From JBAXTE01 sp037130365 (GTDB lineage: Bacteria > Bacteroidota > Bacteroidia > Bacteroidales > WCHB1-69): a stretch of 64,000 nucleotides of DNA. The position numbers were made by a program, and so were the translations under genes. The stretch covers positions 62,001 to 126,000 of the forward strand of contig JBAXTE010000002.1 of NCBI GenBank assembly GCA_037130365.1, in the 5' to 3' direction. How positions within the stretch are numbered: the stretch's first letter is position 1; each line of letters begins with the position of its first letter. The notes under the pieces are model-generated. The model saw only the letters and a list, made by a program, of their open reading frames with translations, ran no database searches and had not been told where the DNA came from. Positions 17,522 through 26,618 of the stretch are shown here, piece after piece.

Positions 17522-20500
17522 TTATTTCACAATTACGGCCGAACTTCGAGCTGGAATAATAACTTTTCCTTTTGAAATTAGTACATCAGTAAACCCAATT
17601 TTTGTAATTTCTGAATAGTTAAGCGGAGTGATTCCTGCAGTATTTGCATCCACAATTACATGCCATTGCGTTGGGTCGTTTATCTCTTGAACTGGAATTT
17701 CGGAGGCATTATCCCCAGCATTATGAATAACCAATATTTTACTGAATTTTACCTTTGGAATTGATTTTGAAACCTTTTTCTCAAGGGTGTTATCAATCAT
17801 ATACGCAATCCATGGCTCGTTTAACGATGTTGGAATTCCTACCCAATTATTTTCAATAGCCAAATCAATAGTTGCGGAACCATCGGAGTGAACTCCTTGA
17901 ATCATAATAACATTGTGCCCTGAGTCTGAGTATGCAGATGAAATAGTTTCCCAACCGCCCATGTTCTTGACTAATTTTATATTTAATGAAATTCCATCGC
18001 CCCATTTTCCTATATCAAATTGCTCAATTTGCTTTTTGTTAAACGAAATTTTAGCAACACCTTGAGCATCAAAATGGACCATAAATGGATTTTCCACCGG
18101 ATTTGCATTTACTCCTTTTCGGTGAATTTCTCCTGCCAAATAGTATGTTTGATTTGCAGGTCCATGAATAAAAGTGAGGGTGAGTTCTGTTAAACGATTG
18201 TCCGAAAAATCGATAAAATGTGAAGGATTGGTCGTGGCAATATGTGGAGTTGATGGGATAAATTGAATAGCTTTTTTCACACTTTCGGGACTTTGTAATC
18301 GTAAAGCAGGAATGGCTCTACGCATTAAAATCAACCCTTTATAATATTCCACCATCTGACGAGCAATAGGTGCATATTCATCATTTAGCCGATTCCAGCG
18401 AATCATATTTGTAAAGTCGTTGCTACAATAGGAATTTTCGTGGAAAAAAGTGGTTCCTTCCTCTTCGTTTATCCAATTGGAGGTCAGTGCTCTGTTTCGT
18501 TCTTTATCGAATTTAGCAAGTGGTTTTGTTCGTAGGAATTCGTCACCCGCTTGCAAAATGATTTTACCTTGCGAAGTAAACAACATAGCTGATGCCATGC
18601 GCATTTGGCGTGCTCTAATCAGCCCACTCGAATCGGAATATAGCAGATTAATTTTATCCCAAAGAGTGAGCCCATCGTGAACGCTCAGGTAATTTAAACA
18701 TGAAGTTGGAAACTCAGCAAAAAGGTTATAACTATTTTTAAAACGATCATTATTAAATGAAACTGGTCCTAAATTAAATCCTTTAACTCCTCCAACAATT
18801 CCAGAAGCCACCCGATCGATTTCTGCGTAATTTCCTTGAATAAATCCTCTATGGTCGGCAGTTCCAGCATAACTATCGCGTGATGAATCGTTGAAAAATC
18901 CTAAATTCAAATTTTCTTTGGGATGATTAATTTTGGTGGTTGCCGCATTTTTGTCCACACTTATAATGCTTGTATCTAAATCGGAAAAAACCCATGCTTC
19001 ACCTTGTAAAATCAACTCATTAGGATTTTTTGGATTATATGATTTTCCAACTTCCTGGCGGATGATCCGAATAGTTTCGTGATCGAAAAATCCCATTAAG
19101 TCGAAGCGAAAACCATCGATATGATACTGCTTTATGAAAAATTGAAGTGATTCGACTATTAGTTTACGAACCATTAAACGGCGACATTCCAACGAAGGTC
19201 CAGCTCCAGAATGTCCAGAAATTTTCAAATCTGACGTCAATCTATAATAACAACCAGGAGCAATATTTTCAAATGTTTCAGCAAGATAAGTATGATTATA
19301 AACCACATCCATAATTACTCCAATTCCTTTATTGTGAAGTGCTTGCACTAGTTCGCGATACTCCTTAATTCGAGTATATGGATTAGCCGGATCTGTTGAA
19401 AACCATCCTTCGAGTGCAAAATAATTGTGTGGATCGTAGCCCCAATTATAGTTACTTTTTTGGGCATTGGAATCCGAAAAGGAGCGATTCGTTTCATCTA
19501 CTGTGTAAAAATTCATCACTGGAAGTAACTGAATATGGGTAATTCCAAGTTGTTTTAAATAATCAATTTTTGAAATTGCTCCCTTATAAGTTCCAGAAAC
19601 CTCCGATTGAACGGCACCTGGCTGAACAGTAAAATCGCGAATATGAACTTCGTAAGCTACTAAATCTGCCTCATTTGCCATGAATTTACCGTTTGAATAT
19701 TTTTTAGAAAAATCTATGGGTAACGATTTTTCACTATTCATGCTTATGATTGCTGATTTACCAATTTTATCCACACCATCGGGGTTAAATGGAGCCATAG
19801 AAAAGGAGTAAGGGTCAAGCGCTAAAGTGGTTTTCCCATAAGCAGATACTCTATATTGATAAAAAAGACTATCGAAAGAATGAATATTTGCAACCATATC
19901 AAGACTTAAAATCAATGAAAAAATTCCATTAGAATCCTTTTTCATCATTAATGGATATTCATTACGAATTGGCTGCTGATTATAATCGAAAAGTAGTACT
20001 TCTATTTGAGATGCAGGTGGCGACCAAACTTTAAAGGATAATCCTTTTGGGACAAAACTAACTCCTAGATTTTCTTCTCTTGACGCATTAAATTCATTGT
20101 CAAGAATACCTCCAATAGCTGGATCTAAAAAAATATTTATCCATTCTTTGCGATATTTTATGACATAGTTGGCACTATTATTCCATGATTTTAAAGCAAT
20201 TTTTACTTGATTACCTTGTTGTGAAAATTCAGGTGTTTGCTTATTAATCAAAATGTAACGGTTCGAAAACACATCAAAATGAGCGTAATCCCATTCGTAA
20301 ATTTCTAAATCACTTGTTGATAATTTTAAATCACCGCCAATGGTAAGAATAATTTCTTTAGGGGAGGTTATAAAAGCATTCAGCAATTGATGATTTGTAT
20401 TTCCAAACAAATTATACTGATCTAAGGTTGCCATATTGTGCACGGCACTTGAGTCTGAATATTTTAACAAATCATCCATGTCTTGAGATTTAACATTTAA

Positions 20501-20566
20501 GCCCATTAATAATAGCAAAAAAATCATCGAGACTGATGCCTTTTCGACAAGATGTGATACTTTCAT
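17522..20566 (-). CDS. pulA: Type I pullulanase, exported
   Basis: The 1014-residue GH13 enzyme should hydrolyse alpha-1,6 branch points in pullulan, starch or glycogen. The type I pullulanase signature is present as YNWGYDPHNYF. The catalytic set is seen as GFRFDLMGFFD (nucleophile Asp), LQGEAW (acid/base Glu) and SVHDGLTLWDK (transition-state Asp). N-terminal beta-sandwich modules precede the barrel and a C-terminal beta domain follows. The N terminus (SVSMIFLLLLMGLNVKSQ) is a signal peptide, so it acts outside the cytoplasm, unlike the branching enzyme nearby. No T9SS sorting domain is evident. It is downstream of the 146-residue membrane protein (40 nt gap) and probably co-transcribed with it. 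Confidence 0.93.
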   Translation of the reverse strand: MKVSHLVEKASVSMIFLLLLMGLNVKSQDMDDLLKYSDSSAVHNMATLDQYNLFGNTNHQLLNAFITSPKEIILTIGGDLKLSTSDLEIYEWDYAHFDVFSNRYILINKQTPEFSQQGNQVKIALKSWNNSANYVIKYRKEWINIFLDPAIGGILDNEFNASREENLGVSFVPKGLSFKVWSPPASQIEVLLFDYNQQPIRNEYPLMMKKDSNGIFSLILSLDMVANIHSFDSLFYQYRVSAYGKTTLALDPYSFSMAPFNPDGVDKIGKSAIISMNSEKSLPIDFSKKYSNGKFMANEADLVAYEVHIRDFTVQPGAVQSEVSGTYKGAISKIDYLKQLGITHIQLLPVMNFYTVDETNRSFSDSNAQKSNYNWGYDPHNYFALEGWFSTDPANPYTRIKEYRELVQALHNKGIGVIMDVVYNHTYLAETFENIAPGCYYRLTSDLKISGHSGAGPSLECRRLMVRKLIVESLQFFIKQYHIDGFRFDLMGFFDHETIRIIRQEVGKSYNPKNPNELILQGEAWVFSDLDTSIISVDKNAATTKINHPKENLNLGFFNDSSRDSYAGTADHRGFIQGNYAEIDRVASGIVGGVKGFNLGPVSFNNDRFKNSYNLFAEFPTSCLNYLSVHDGLTLWDKINLLYSDSSGLIRARQMRMASAMLFTSQGKIILQAGDEFLRTKPLAKFDKERNRALTSNWINEEEGTTFFHENSYCSNDFTNMIRWNRLNDEYAPIARQMVEYYKGLILMRRAIPALRLQSPESVKKAIQFIPSTPHIATTNPSHFIDFSDNRLTELTLTFIHGPANQTYYLAGEIHRKGVNANPVENPFMVHFDAQGVAKISFNKKQIEQFDIGKWGDGISLNIKLVKNMGGWETISSAYSDSGHNVIMIQGVHSDGSATIDLAIENNWVGIPTSLNEPWIAYMIDNTLEKKVSKSIPKVKFSKILVIHNAGDNASEIPVQEINDPTQWHVIVDANTAGITPLNYSEITKIGFTDVLISKGKVIIPARSSAVIVK

Positions 20567-20606
20567 ATTTATAAAAATTCATTACCGATTTGTTTATTTT
20601 TGATTG

Positions 20607-21047
20607 TTATTTCTGATGTAATCCCACATTAAAAAATTTGAATGCTGATATTAGCAATGGAATTCCCATTACTAAATATAAAAAAGAGAGCTGTTGAATG
20701 GGTACAACCTTAAACACCCGAAGTAATACACCCAAGGTAATCATCGAGCCCATCATAAAATAACTTTTCCAATTAAAAAATGAGAACAGACAAGGCTTTT
20801 CGTATTTAATATTTAATATCCTAGATACATGTTTTGCAGCAATTTTTGTAAACAGAAGCATAAAAAACAGTAAACCTAACACTGTGGAAATTATCAATTT
20901 TAAAATCAAAAATGATTGAGTATAATCCAAAAAAGAAACTCCTTTAAATAGGAGCATTCCTCCAGCATAAAGCCACACAAATGCAGCTACAAACATCAAA
21001 TAACGTCTGGGAATGGCAGGCTTAAAAGTTTCTAAAAGATTGTTCAT
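20607..21047 (-). CDS. Small membrane protein, four predicted helices
   Basis: I do not recognise this 146-residue protein. Four hydrophobic segments are evident at about residues 17-38, 47-70, 88-108 and 118-138, separated by short basic loops, so it is an inner-membrane protein. It lies 11 nt after the KilA-N gene and 40 nt before pulA on the same strand, which suggests a three-gene transcript. No catalytic motif is visible and no function is proposed. Confidence 0.7.
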   Translation of the reverse strand: MNNLLETFKPAIPRRYLMFVAAFVWLYAGGMLLFKGVSFLDYTQSFLILKLIISTVLGLLFFMLLFTKIAAKHVSRILNIKYEKPCLFSFFNWKSYFMMGSMITLGVLLRVFKVVPIQQLSFLYLVMGIPLLISAFKFFNVGLHQK

Positions 21048-21058
21048 ATTTCAACCTA

Positions 21059-21862
21059 TTACTTTATTAATTTACGTGTATCAACACCTTGTAAAACAAT
21101 CATTTGCTGTATGGCGATTTTGTTTAATTTGAGTAATCGTTCGCTTTGAGACATGTTTTCGTGTATAAAAACGGCATTTAAATTTTCCATATTCGACAAG
21201 CAAATTAATTGGTTTATTTCGGCATAATCACGCATATTTCCTTTCAAATTGGGGTTTTGGTCGCGCCATTGTTTAGCGGTAATTCCGAACAAAGCTACAT
21301 TTAAAACATCAGCTTCGTTGGCATAAACTATTGAAATTTGTTGAGCAGTAAGCTCTTTTGGTATAAGATTTTGTTTAATTGCATCGGTATGAACATGATA
21401 GTTTATTTTTGCCAATTCTCGTTTTGCAGTCCAACCAATTTGTTTTTGTTCGTCTTCCTTTAATCTTTGAAATTCATTAATTAAGTAGATTTGGAATTCA
21501 GGACTCAACCACATAGCAAAATGAAACGCAATATCTTTGTGTGCATAAGTACCACCATATCTGCCCGCTTTAACGATTAAACCTCCCGCACTTGTGCGTT
21601 CAACCCACTGTCCAACAGACATGATAAAACGATTTATTCCTGCTTCGCTTTCAATTACCCTGAATTCGGGGTAATTAAAATGAGTGTTATTTACCTTCTC
21701 CCAAATACCTAAATATTCTATTGTATTCTTATTTGTAATCCATTTTCCAATCAAACCACTGCCTTCTTTAAAGCCACTAGTCATGTCTGTTAAAGAGATA
21801 AAATCAATGGAATTTTGGGTAAAAATAAAAATTTCTGTATCGTTTACTTTAATTTTAGCCAT
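21059..21862 (-). CDS. KilA-N domain protein
   Basis: The 267-residue protein has a KilA-N domain in its N-terminal half: SLTDMTSGFKEGSGLIGKW, then a GRYGGTYAHKDIAFHFAMW block, ending near LINEFQRLKEDE. KilA-N is a DNA-binding domain found in phage and large DNA virus proteins and in scattered bacterial chromosomal genes. The C-terminal half (about residues 140-267) resembles the extension common in bacterial KilA-N proteins, with an FGITAKQWRDQNP segment, and its role is not known to me. The gene has its own -7 box at 21885-21892. It sits between two alpha-glucan genes with no other phage gene nearby, so it looks like a solitary insertion. Confidence 0.85.
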   Translation of the reverse strand: MAKIKVNDTEIFIFTQNSIDFISLTDMTSGFKEGSGLIGKWITNKNTIEYLGIWEKVNNTHFNYPEFRVIESEAGINRFIMSVGQWVERTSAGGLIVKAGRYGGTYAHKDIAFHFAMWLSPEFQIYLINEFQRLKEDEQKQIGWTAKRELAKINYHVHTDAIKQNLIPKELTAQQISIVYANEADVLNVALFGITAKQWRDQNPNLKGNMRDYAEINQLICLSNMENLNAVFIHENMSQSERLLKLNKIAIQQMIVLQGVDTRKLIK

Positions 21863-21884
21863 AAAATATTATTTTTCTTTTCGC

Positions 21885-21892
21885 AAAAATAT
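21885..21892 (-). promoter_or_regulatory. -7 box for the KilA-N gene
   Basis: TATTTTTG on the minus strand (TAnnTTTG), 23 nt upstream of the start at 21862. It would drive KilA-N, the membrane protein and possibly pulA. Confidence 0.55.
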
Positions 21893-21925
21893 TGGAATTA
21901 ACGCATTGAATTTATCTCAACTTTA

Positions 21926-23914
21926 TTAATCTATTTTTTTCATCACAAATGCTGATCTTGCAGGAATATAAATCCGTAACAACGATAATCCATCAATCTT
22001 TTGTACTTTATACTCCAACGATTCATCAATTCGATTAAATCCACCAAATAAGGAATTATCGGTGTTTAAAATAATTTTCCAACTTCCTTTAAGTCCTTCA
22101 ATTCCATAATTTTCAAATGACTTACTTGGGTTAAAATTAAACACAAACAACAACTCTCCACGTTGAAAAACAAGCACCTGGTCAAAATTATTTTGCACCA
22201 ATGGAGTTGGAGTAAAATCAAAAATTTCAGAATTTTTCACCCCACAAATCATAGCTTGGTCAAATGCCAATAAGAATTTAAATTTTAGTTCTGGATTTTC
22301 GGGAAGACTCCATTGACGGCGTGCGTAGTGATACGACCAATTATTTCCTTCGCGTGGAAAATCAATCCATTCTGGATGCCCAAATTCGTTGCCCATAAAA
22401 TTCAAATAACCGCCCTGAGAAGTAGCTAGCGTAATTAATCGAATCATTTTATGCAACTCTATTCCACGGTCCACTATAAGGTTAGGTTGATCGATACGCA
22501 TACTAAAATACATCTCGGCTCCAATGAGTCTGAAAATTACCGTTTGGTCACCAACCAACGCTTGATCATGACTTTCAACATACGAAATCACTTGCTCATC
22601 TGCACGTTTATCAGTAAGCCGGTAGAACAAATCTCCAACTTGCCAATTTTCATCTTTAACCTCTTTAATGGTTTTAATCCAAAAATCTGGAATTCCCATT
22701 GCCAAGCGGAAATCGAATCCCAATCCACCATAACTTATAGAAGAAGCCATTCCTGGAAAACCGCTCATCTCTTCGGCAATAGTAATTGCATTTGGACTTA
22801 CTTGATGAATCAGCAAATTTGCAGCTCGTAAATACGCCAATGCATAAATGTCGAGATTTTCATTATAATAATCAGCATACCCCATAAAATCACGACTCAA
22901 GCCATGATCTTTATAAATCATACTTGTCACTCCATCAAAACGGAAACCATCAAAATGGTATTCATCAAGCCAATACTTACAATTTGATAGTAAAAAATGT
23001 ATTACTTCGGACTTTTCGTAATCAAAGCATCTTGAATCCCAAGCTGGATGTGTTCCTCGATAACCGTCGTGAAAAAACTGATAATCAGTTCCATCATATT
23101 TTCCCAAACCTTCAACTTCGTTTTTAACTGCATGAGAATGAACTAAATCCATTATTACCGAAATTCCTAAACCATGTGCTTCGTCAATTAAATATTTCAA
23201 TTCTTCGGGAGTTCCAAATCGTGAAGAAGCGGCAAAAAAGCTTGACACATGGTATCCAAAAGAACCATAATATGGATGTTCTTGAATCGCCATTAGTTGA
23301 ATGACATTGTATCCTAATTTAGCAATTTTTGGAAGTACATCCGTTCGAAATTCATTGAATGAAGCCACTTTCCCCTCTTCCGAGGACATTCCCACATGGG
23401 CTTCATAGATTAATGGATGAGCAGGTTTTGGAGGTGTTGTGTGTTTAAATTTATACTGCTTTTCTGGACACCAAACTTGGGCAGAAAATAGCAATGTTTT
23501 GGAATCTTGAACCACCCGAAAAGCCCATGCCGGAATGCGTTCACCTTCTCCGCCATCCCAACACACAATCAGTTTATACAAATCCTTATGATTTAAGACA
23601 TCAATAGGCAACTTCAATTCCCAATCTCCCTGATTATTTCGTGAAAAGCGATAATTTTCAGTCTTCGACCATTGGTTAAAATCACCAATCAACCATACCT
23701 CTGTTGCGTTTGGTGCCCATTCACGTAAAACCCATTCTTGAGATAATTTATGTAATCCATAATACATGTACCCATTAATAGCTTCGGATAGATTGTTTGA
23801 GGCTCCAGTCTGGCTTTTGATTAATGAATCACAATAATTTATGATATTTTTAATAAATGGCTCAAAGGGTTTTAGATAGCTATCGTTTGAAATAATTGGC
23901 AATACGATTTTCAT
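21926..23914 (-). CDS. glgB: 1,4-alpha-glucan branching enzyme (GH13)
   Basis: A cytoplasmic enzyme that transfers alpha-1,4 chains to alpha-1,6 positions during glycogen synthesis. It has an N-terminal CBM48 domain (VWLIGDFNQW), then the GH13 barrel with GFRFDGVTSM (Asp about 327), IAEEMSGFPG (Glu) and VESHDQALVGD (Asp), and a C-terminal beta domain. The eukaryote-like GNEFGHPEWIDFPREGN block is typical of the branching-enzyme subgroup in Bacteroidota. The frame is open to 23956, but the -7 box at 23945-23952 would place transcription start downstream of that codon, so ATG 23914 (MKIVLPIIS) is preferred, giving 662 residues. It has no signal peptide. Confidence 0.93.
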   Translation of the reverse strand: MKIVLPIISNDSYLKPFEPFIKNIINYCDSLIKSQTGASNNLSEAINGYMYYGLHKLSQEWVLREWAPNATEVWLIGDFNQWSKTENYRFSRNNQGDWELKLPIDVLNHKDLYKLIVCWDGGEGERIPAWAFRVVQDSKTLLFSAQVWCPEKQYKFKHTTPPKPAHPLIYEAHVGMSSEEGKVASFNEFRTDVLPKIAKLGYNVIQLMAIQEHPYYGSFGYHVSSFFAASSRFGTPEELKYLIDEAHGLGISVIMDLVHSHAVKNEVEGLGKYDGTDYQFFHDGYRGTHPAWDSRCFDYEKSEVIHFLLSNCKYWLDEYHFDGFRFDGVTSMIYKDHGLSRDFMGYADYYNENLDIYALAYLRAANLLIHQVSPNAITIAEEMSGFPGMASSISYGGLGFDFRLAMGIPDFWIKTIKEVKDENWQVGDLFYRLTDKRADEQVISYVESHDQALVGDQTVIFRLIGAEMYFSMRIDQPNLIVDRGIELHKMIRLITLATSQGGYLNFMGNEFGHPEWIDFPREGNNWSYHYARRQWSLPENPELKFKFLLAFDQAMICGVKNSEIFDFTPTPLVQNNFDQVLVFQRGELLFVFNFNPSKSFENYGIEGLKGSWKIILNTDNSLFGGFNRIDESLEYKVQKIDGLSLLRIYIPARSAFVMKKID

Positions 23915-23944
23915 GTAAACAGATTTTGTAACAGTAATATTTTT

Positions 23945-23952
23945 CAAAGATA
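23945..23952 (-). promoter_or_regulatory. -7 box for glgB
   Basis: TATCTTTG on the minus strand predicts transcription start near 23938. This excludes a start codon at 23956 and supports ATG 23914. Confidence 0.6.
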
Positions 23953-23956
23953 CCAT

Positions 23957-24245
23957 AAAACGATAATATAATAATTAATCATTACTTCAATAAAAGGTAA
24001 CATTGAAGTCAAAACAAGGTAATTGCAGTTAAAAGAAGTTAAAATATGCATTAATTACTATACTCAACTTCGAAAAAAAGTAACGGAAACAGTGCTTATA
24101 ATCCTGATTATAGTATACTTATAATAATTAGTAAATAAATTAACTAAATTTCATAAAAGCAAAAAATTCATAACAATAAAAAAACCAACTTCAAAATTTA
24201 ATAAATTTGCACCCTAAAATATTATATTAGGAAATACACACTTAT
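23957..24245. other. Divergent promoter region between glgB and spt
   Basis: With the glgB leader, about 330 bp separate the two start codons. The region holds the glgB and spt -7 boxes and loose direct repeats around AAGGTAA and GAAGT (23990-24045). No coding frame or RNA gene is seen. Confidence 0.55.
24201..24208 (+). promoter_or_regulatory. -7 box for spt
   Basis: TAAATTTG followed by C, a match to TAnnTTTG, 37 nt upstream of the ATG at 24246. Confidence 0.6.
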
Positions 24246-25430
24246 ATGAATTTGTTAAATCAACTAACCTCAGCCTACACTGCACCTCAAGAATTGAGAA
24301 AACTCGGCATTTATCCATTCTTTAGAGTTATTGAGTCTGATCAAGATACGGAAGTCATTGTTAATGGTAAAAAGGTTCTTATGTTTGGATCAAATAGTTA
24401 CCTAGGGCTTACTAATCATCCAAAGATTAAAGAAGCTAGCATTAAGGCTATTGAAAAGTATGGATCTGGTTGTGCTGGATCACGTTTTTTAAATGGCACA
24501 CTTGATATTCATCTTGAGTTAGAAGAACGATTAGCCAAATTTGTTGGCAAGGAAGAAGCTATTGTTTATAGTACTGGTTATCAGGCAAATCAAGGTGTTA
24601 TTCCTACAATTACCGGGAGGGCTGATTATATACTAATTGATAATCTAGATCATGCCTCAATTATAGAAGGTTGTCGTTTATCGTTTGCCAAGACCTTAAA
24701 ATATGAGCATAACAATATGGAATCGTTGGAGAAAAAGCTTCAACTTTGCGATTACGACAAGCTCAAATTAATTATTGTTGATGGTATTTTTAGTATGGAG
24801 GGTGATATTTGTAATCTTCCAGAAATTTGCAAATTGGCAGAAAAATATCAAGCAAATGTGATGGTAGACGATGCTCACACACTTGGAGTTATCGGCAAAA
24901 ATGGTGCTGGTACTGCATCACACTTTGGATTAACAGACAAAGTAGATATTATTATGGGAACGTTCAGTAAATCATTGGCATCTTTGGGTGGCTTTATTGC
25001 TGGAGATTCAACAACAATAAATTTTTTAAAACACAATTCTCGCTCTTTAATCTTTAGTGCGAGTATTACTCCTGCATCAACGGCAAGCGTAATTGCAGCT
25101 TTGGATATAATAGAAAGTGAGCCTGAACGGATTAGTCGTTTATGGGCAAATACGCATAGAGCATACAATCATTTAAAAAAATCTGGTTTTATTTTAGGAG
25201 AAACTATTACTCCAATTATTCCAATTTTTATTCGCAACAACGAAAAAACATTCAAGATAACCCAAATGTTATTTGAAAATGGAATTTTTGTGAATCCAGT
25301 TATTGCACCAGCTGTCCCCGATCAAGATACAATGATTCGGTTTTCGTTGATGGCTACACATACTGACGAGCAAATTGATGAGGCTTGTGATAAAATTGTA
25401 AAATATGCTCATCTGTTAGAAATTATTTAA
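24246..25430 (+). CDS. spt: Serine palmitoyltransferase (alpha-oxoamine synthase family)
   Basis: The 394-residue PLP enzyme belongs to the alpha-oxoamine synthase family. The PLP lysine is K242 in GTFSKSLASLGG. Also seen are GSNSYLGLTNHP, GSGCAGSRFLNGT and VMVDDAHTLGVIG. The family includes KBL, BioF, HemA and SPT. The N terminus (APQELRKLGIYPFFRVIES) and the following gene order favour SPT, which condenses serine with an acyl-CoA to 3-ketosphinganine, the first step of sphingolipid synthesis. KBL or BioF is the main alternative, but no tdh or bio genes are nearby. The next gene begins 13 nt after the stop. Confidence 0.88.
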   Translation: MNLLNQLTSAYTAPQELRKLGIYPFFRVIESDQDTEVIVNGKKVLMFGSNSYLGLTNHPKIKEASIKAIEKYGSGCAGSRFLNGTLDIHLELEERLAKFVGKEEAIVYSTGYQANQGVIPTITGRADYILIDNLDHASIIEGCRLSFAKTLKYEHNNMESLEKKLQLCDYDKLKLIIVDGIFSMEGDICNLPEICKLAEKYQANVMVDDAHTLGVIGKNGAGTASHFGLTDKVDIIMGTFSKSLASLGGFIAGDSTTINFLKHNSRSLIFSASITPASTASVIAALDIIESEPERISRLWANTHRAYNHLKKSGFILGETITPIIPIFIRNNEKTFKITQMLFENGIFVNPVIAPAVPDQDTMIRFSLMATHTDEQIDEACDKIVKYAHLLEII

Positions 25431-25443
25431 TACATACGATAAA

Positions 25444-26565
25444 ATGAGTATTCAAATTAAAGAGGTAAAAACAAAAGGGGAGTTAAAACATTTCATCAAC
25501 TTTGTTTATGGTTTGTACGAGGGAAATAAGTATTGGTGTCCTCCAATATTTTTTGACGAAATGGATACTTTACATTGGGATAAAAACCCTGCCTTTGAAT
25601 ATTGCGAAGCAAGATATTGGATGGCTTATCGAGATGGAAAAGCAGTAGGTCGTATTGCAGGGATTATCAACACAAAAGCAAATTCTATCTGGAACGAAAA
25701 ACATATTCGATTTGGTTGGTTTGATTTTATTGATGATGCTGAAGTTCCTGAATTGCTTCTTAAAGCAGTGTCCGATTGGGGAAAAGAAAAAGGAATGGAA
25801 TCAATTCACGGTCCACTTGGATTTACCGATATGGATAAAGAGGGATTGTTAATTAAAGGATTTGAAGAACTGGGCTCTATTGCATCATACTATAACCATG
25901 CTTATTATCAAAATAGAGTTGAAGCAATTGGATACGTTAAAGATGTTGATTGGGTGCAATCAATTTTTCCAATTCCCGATGTTGTTCCCGACAAAATTTC
26001 TCGATTTTCTGAATTAGTTCAGCAAAAATTCAAACTTCATATACTGCAAGTAAAAAAGTCAAAAGAATTTTTGCCATACGCTAAAGGCATTTTTGAAACT
26101 TTAAATAAATGCTTTAAAGATTTATATGGATTTGTTCCATTAAGCGAAAAGCAAATAAATATGTTAGTAAAAGCTTATTTTAGCTTTGTACGTCCCGAAT
26201 TTGTGGGTGTAGTATTAAATGAAGCTAACGAAGTAGTTGGTTTTGGTGTTGCATTACCATCATTAACAAAAGCGTTGCAAAAATGTAATGGAAAATTATT
26301 TCCTTTTGGCTGGTATTATTTGCTTAGGGCATTAAAATCAAACGAAATGGTTGATATGTATATTAATGGAGTAGATCCTGAATATCAGAATAAAGGAGTT
26401 CCATCGGTTTACTTCAATTTTATGTGTCAAAATTTCATTAAACACAAAGTGAAATTTGCTTTATCTAACCCTCAACTCGAAGACAATAACAAAGCATTAA
26501 ATTTGTGGCAACATTTTGATTCTCGTCAGCACATTACACGCCGTTGTTACATTAAACATTTATAA
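25444..26565 (+). CDS. GNAT-fold protein, candidate bacterial ceramide synthase
   Basis: The 373-residue protein looks like an acyl-CoA N-acyltransferase-fold protein: an N-terminal region with YWCPPIFFDE, a central GRIAGIINTKAN core, and a C-terminal GNAT-like half with MVDMYINGVDPEYQNKGV. In the Caulobacter ceramide pathway, the enzyme that N-acylates 3-ketosphinganine (bCerS) is a GNAT-fold protein encoded near spt. The position 13 nt after spt and before an epimerase-like reductase supports the same role here. The substrate is inferred from context, not from a motif. The gene ends 5 nt before a terminator-like hairpin. Confidence 0.7.
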   Translation: MSIQIKEVKTKGELKHFINFVYGLYEGNKYWCPPIFFDEMDTLHWDKNPAFEYCEARYWMAYRDGKAVGRIAGIINTKANSIWNEKHIRFGWFDFIDDAEVPELLLKAVSDWGKEKGMESIHGPLGFTDMDKEGLLIKGFEELGSIASYYNHAYYQNRVEAIGYVKDVDWVQSIFPIPDVVPDKISRFSELVQQKFKLHILQVKKSKEFLPYAKGIFETLNKCFKDLYGFVPLSEKQINMLVKAYFSFVRPEFVGVVLNEANEVVGFGVALPSLTKALQKCNGKLFPFGWYYLLRALKSNEMVDMYINGVDPEYQNKGVPSVYFNFMCQNFIKHKVKFALSNPQLEDNNKALNLWQHFDSRQHITRRCYIKHL

Positions 26566-26570
26566 ATTTT

Positions 26571-26600
26571 AAAAAGCCGAAAGTAATTCTTCGGCTTTTT
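26571..26600 (+). terminator. Terminator-like hairpin inside the spt cluster
   Basis: AAAAAGCCGAA (26571-26581) pairs with TTCGGCTTTTT (26590-26600), 11 bp around an 8-nt loop with a T5 tail. The next start codon is only 18 nt further on, with no -7 box between, so it may attenuate rather than end transcription. Confidence 0.75.
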
Positions 26601-26618
26601 ATTCAAATAAACCGCTAG

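Noticed and set aside
21059..21862. Prophage remnant around the KilA-N gene
   Set aside because: No integrase, structural, lysis or attachment sequences are present; flanking genes are metabolic.
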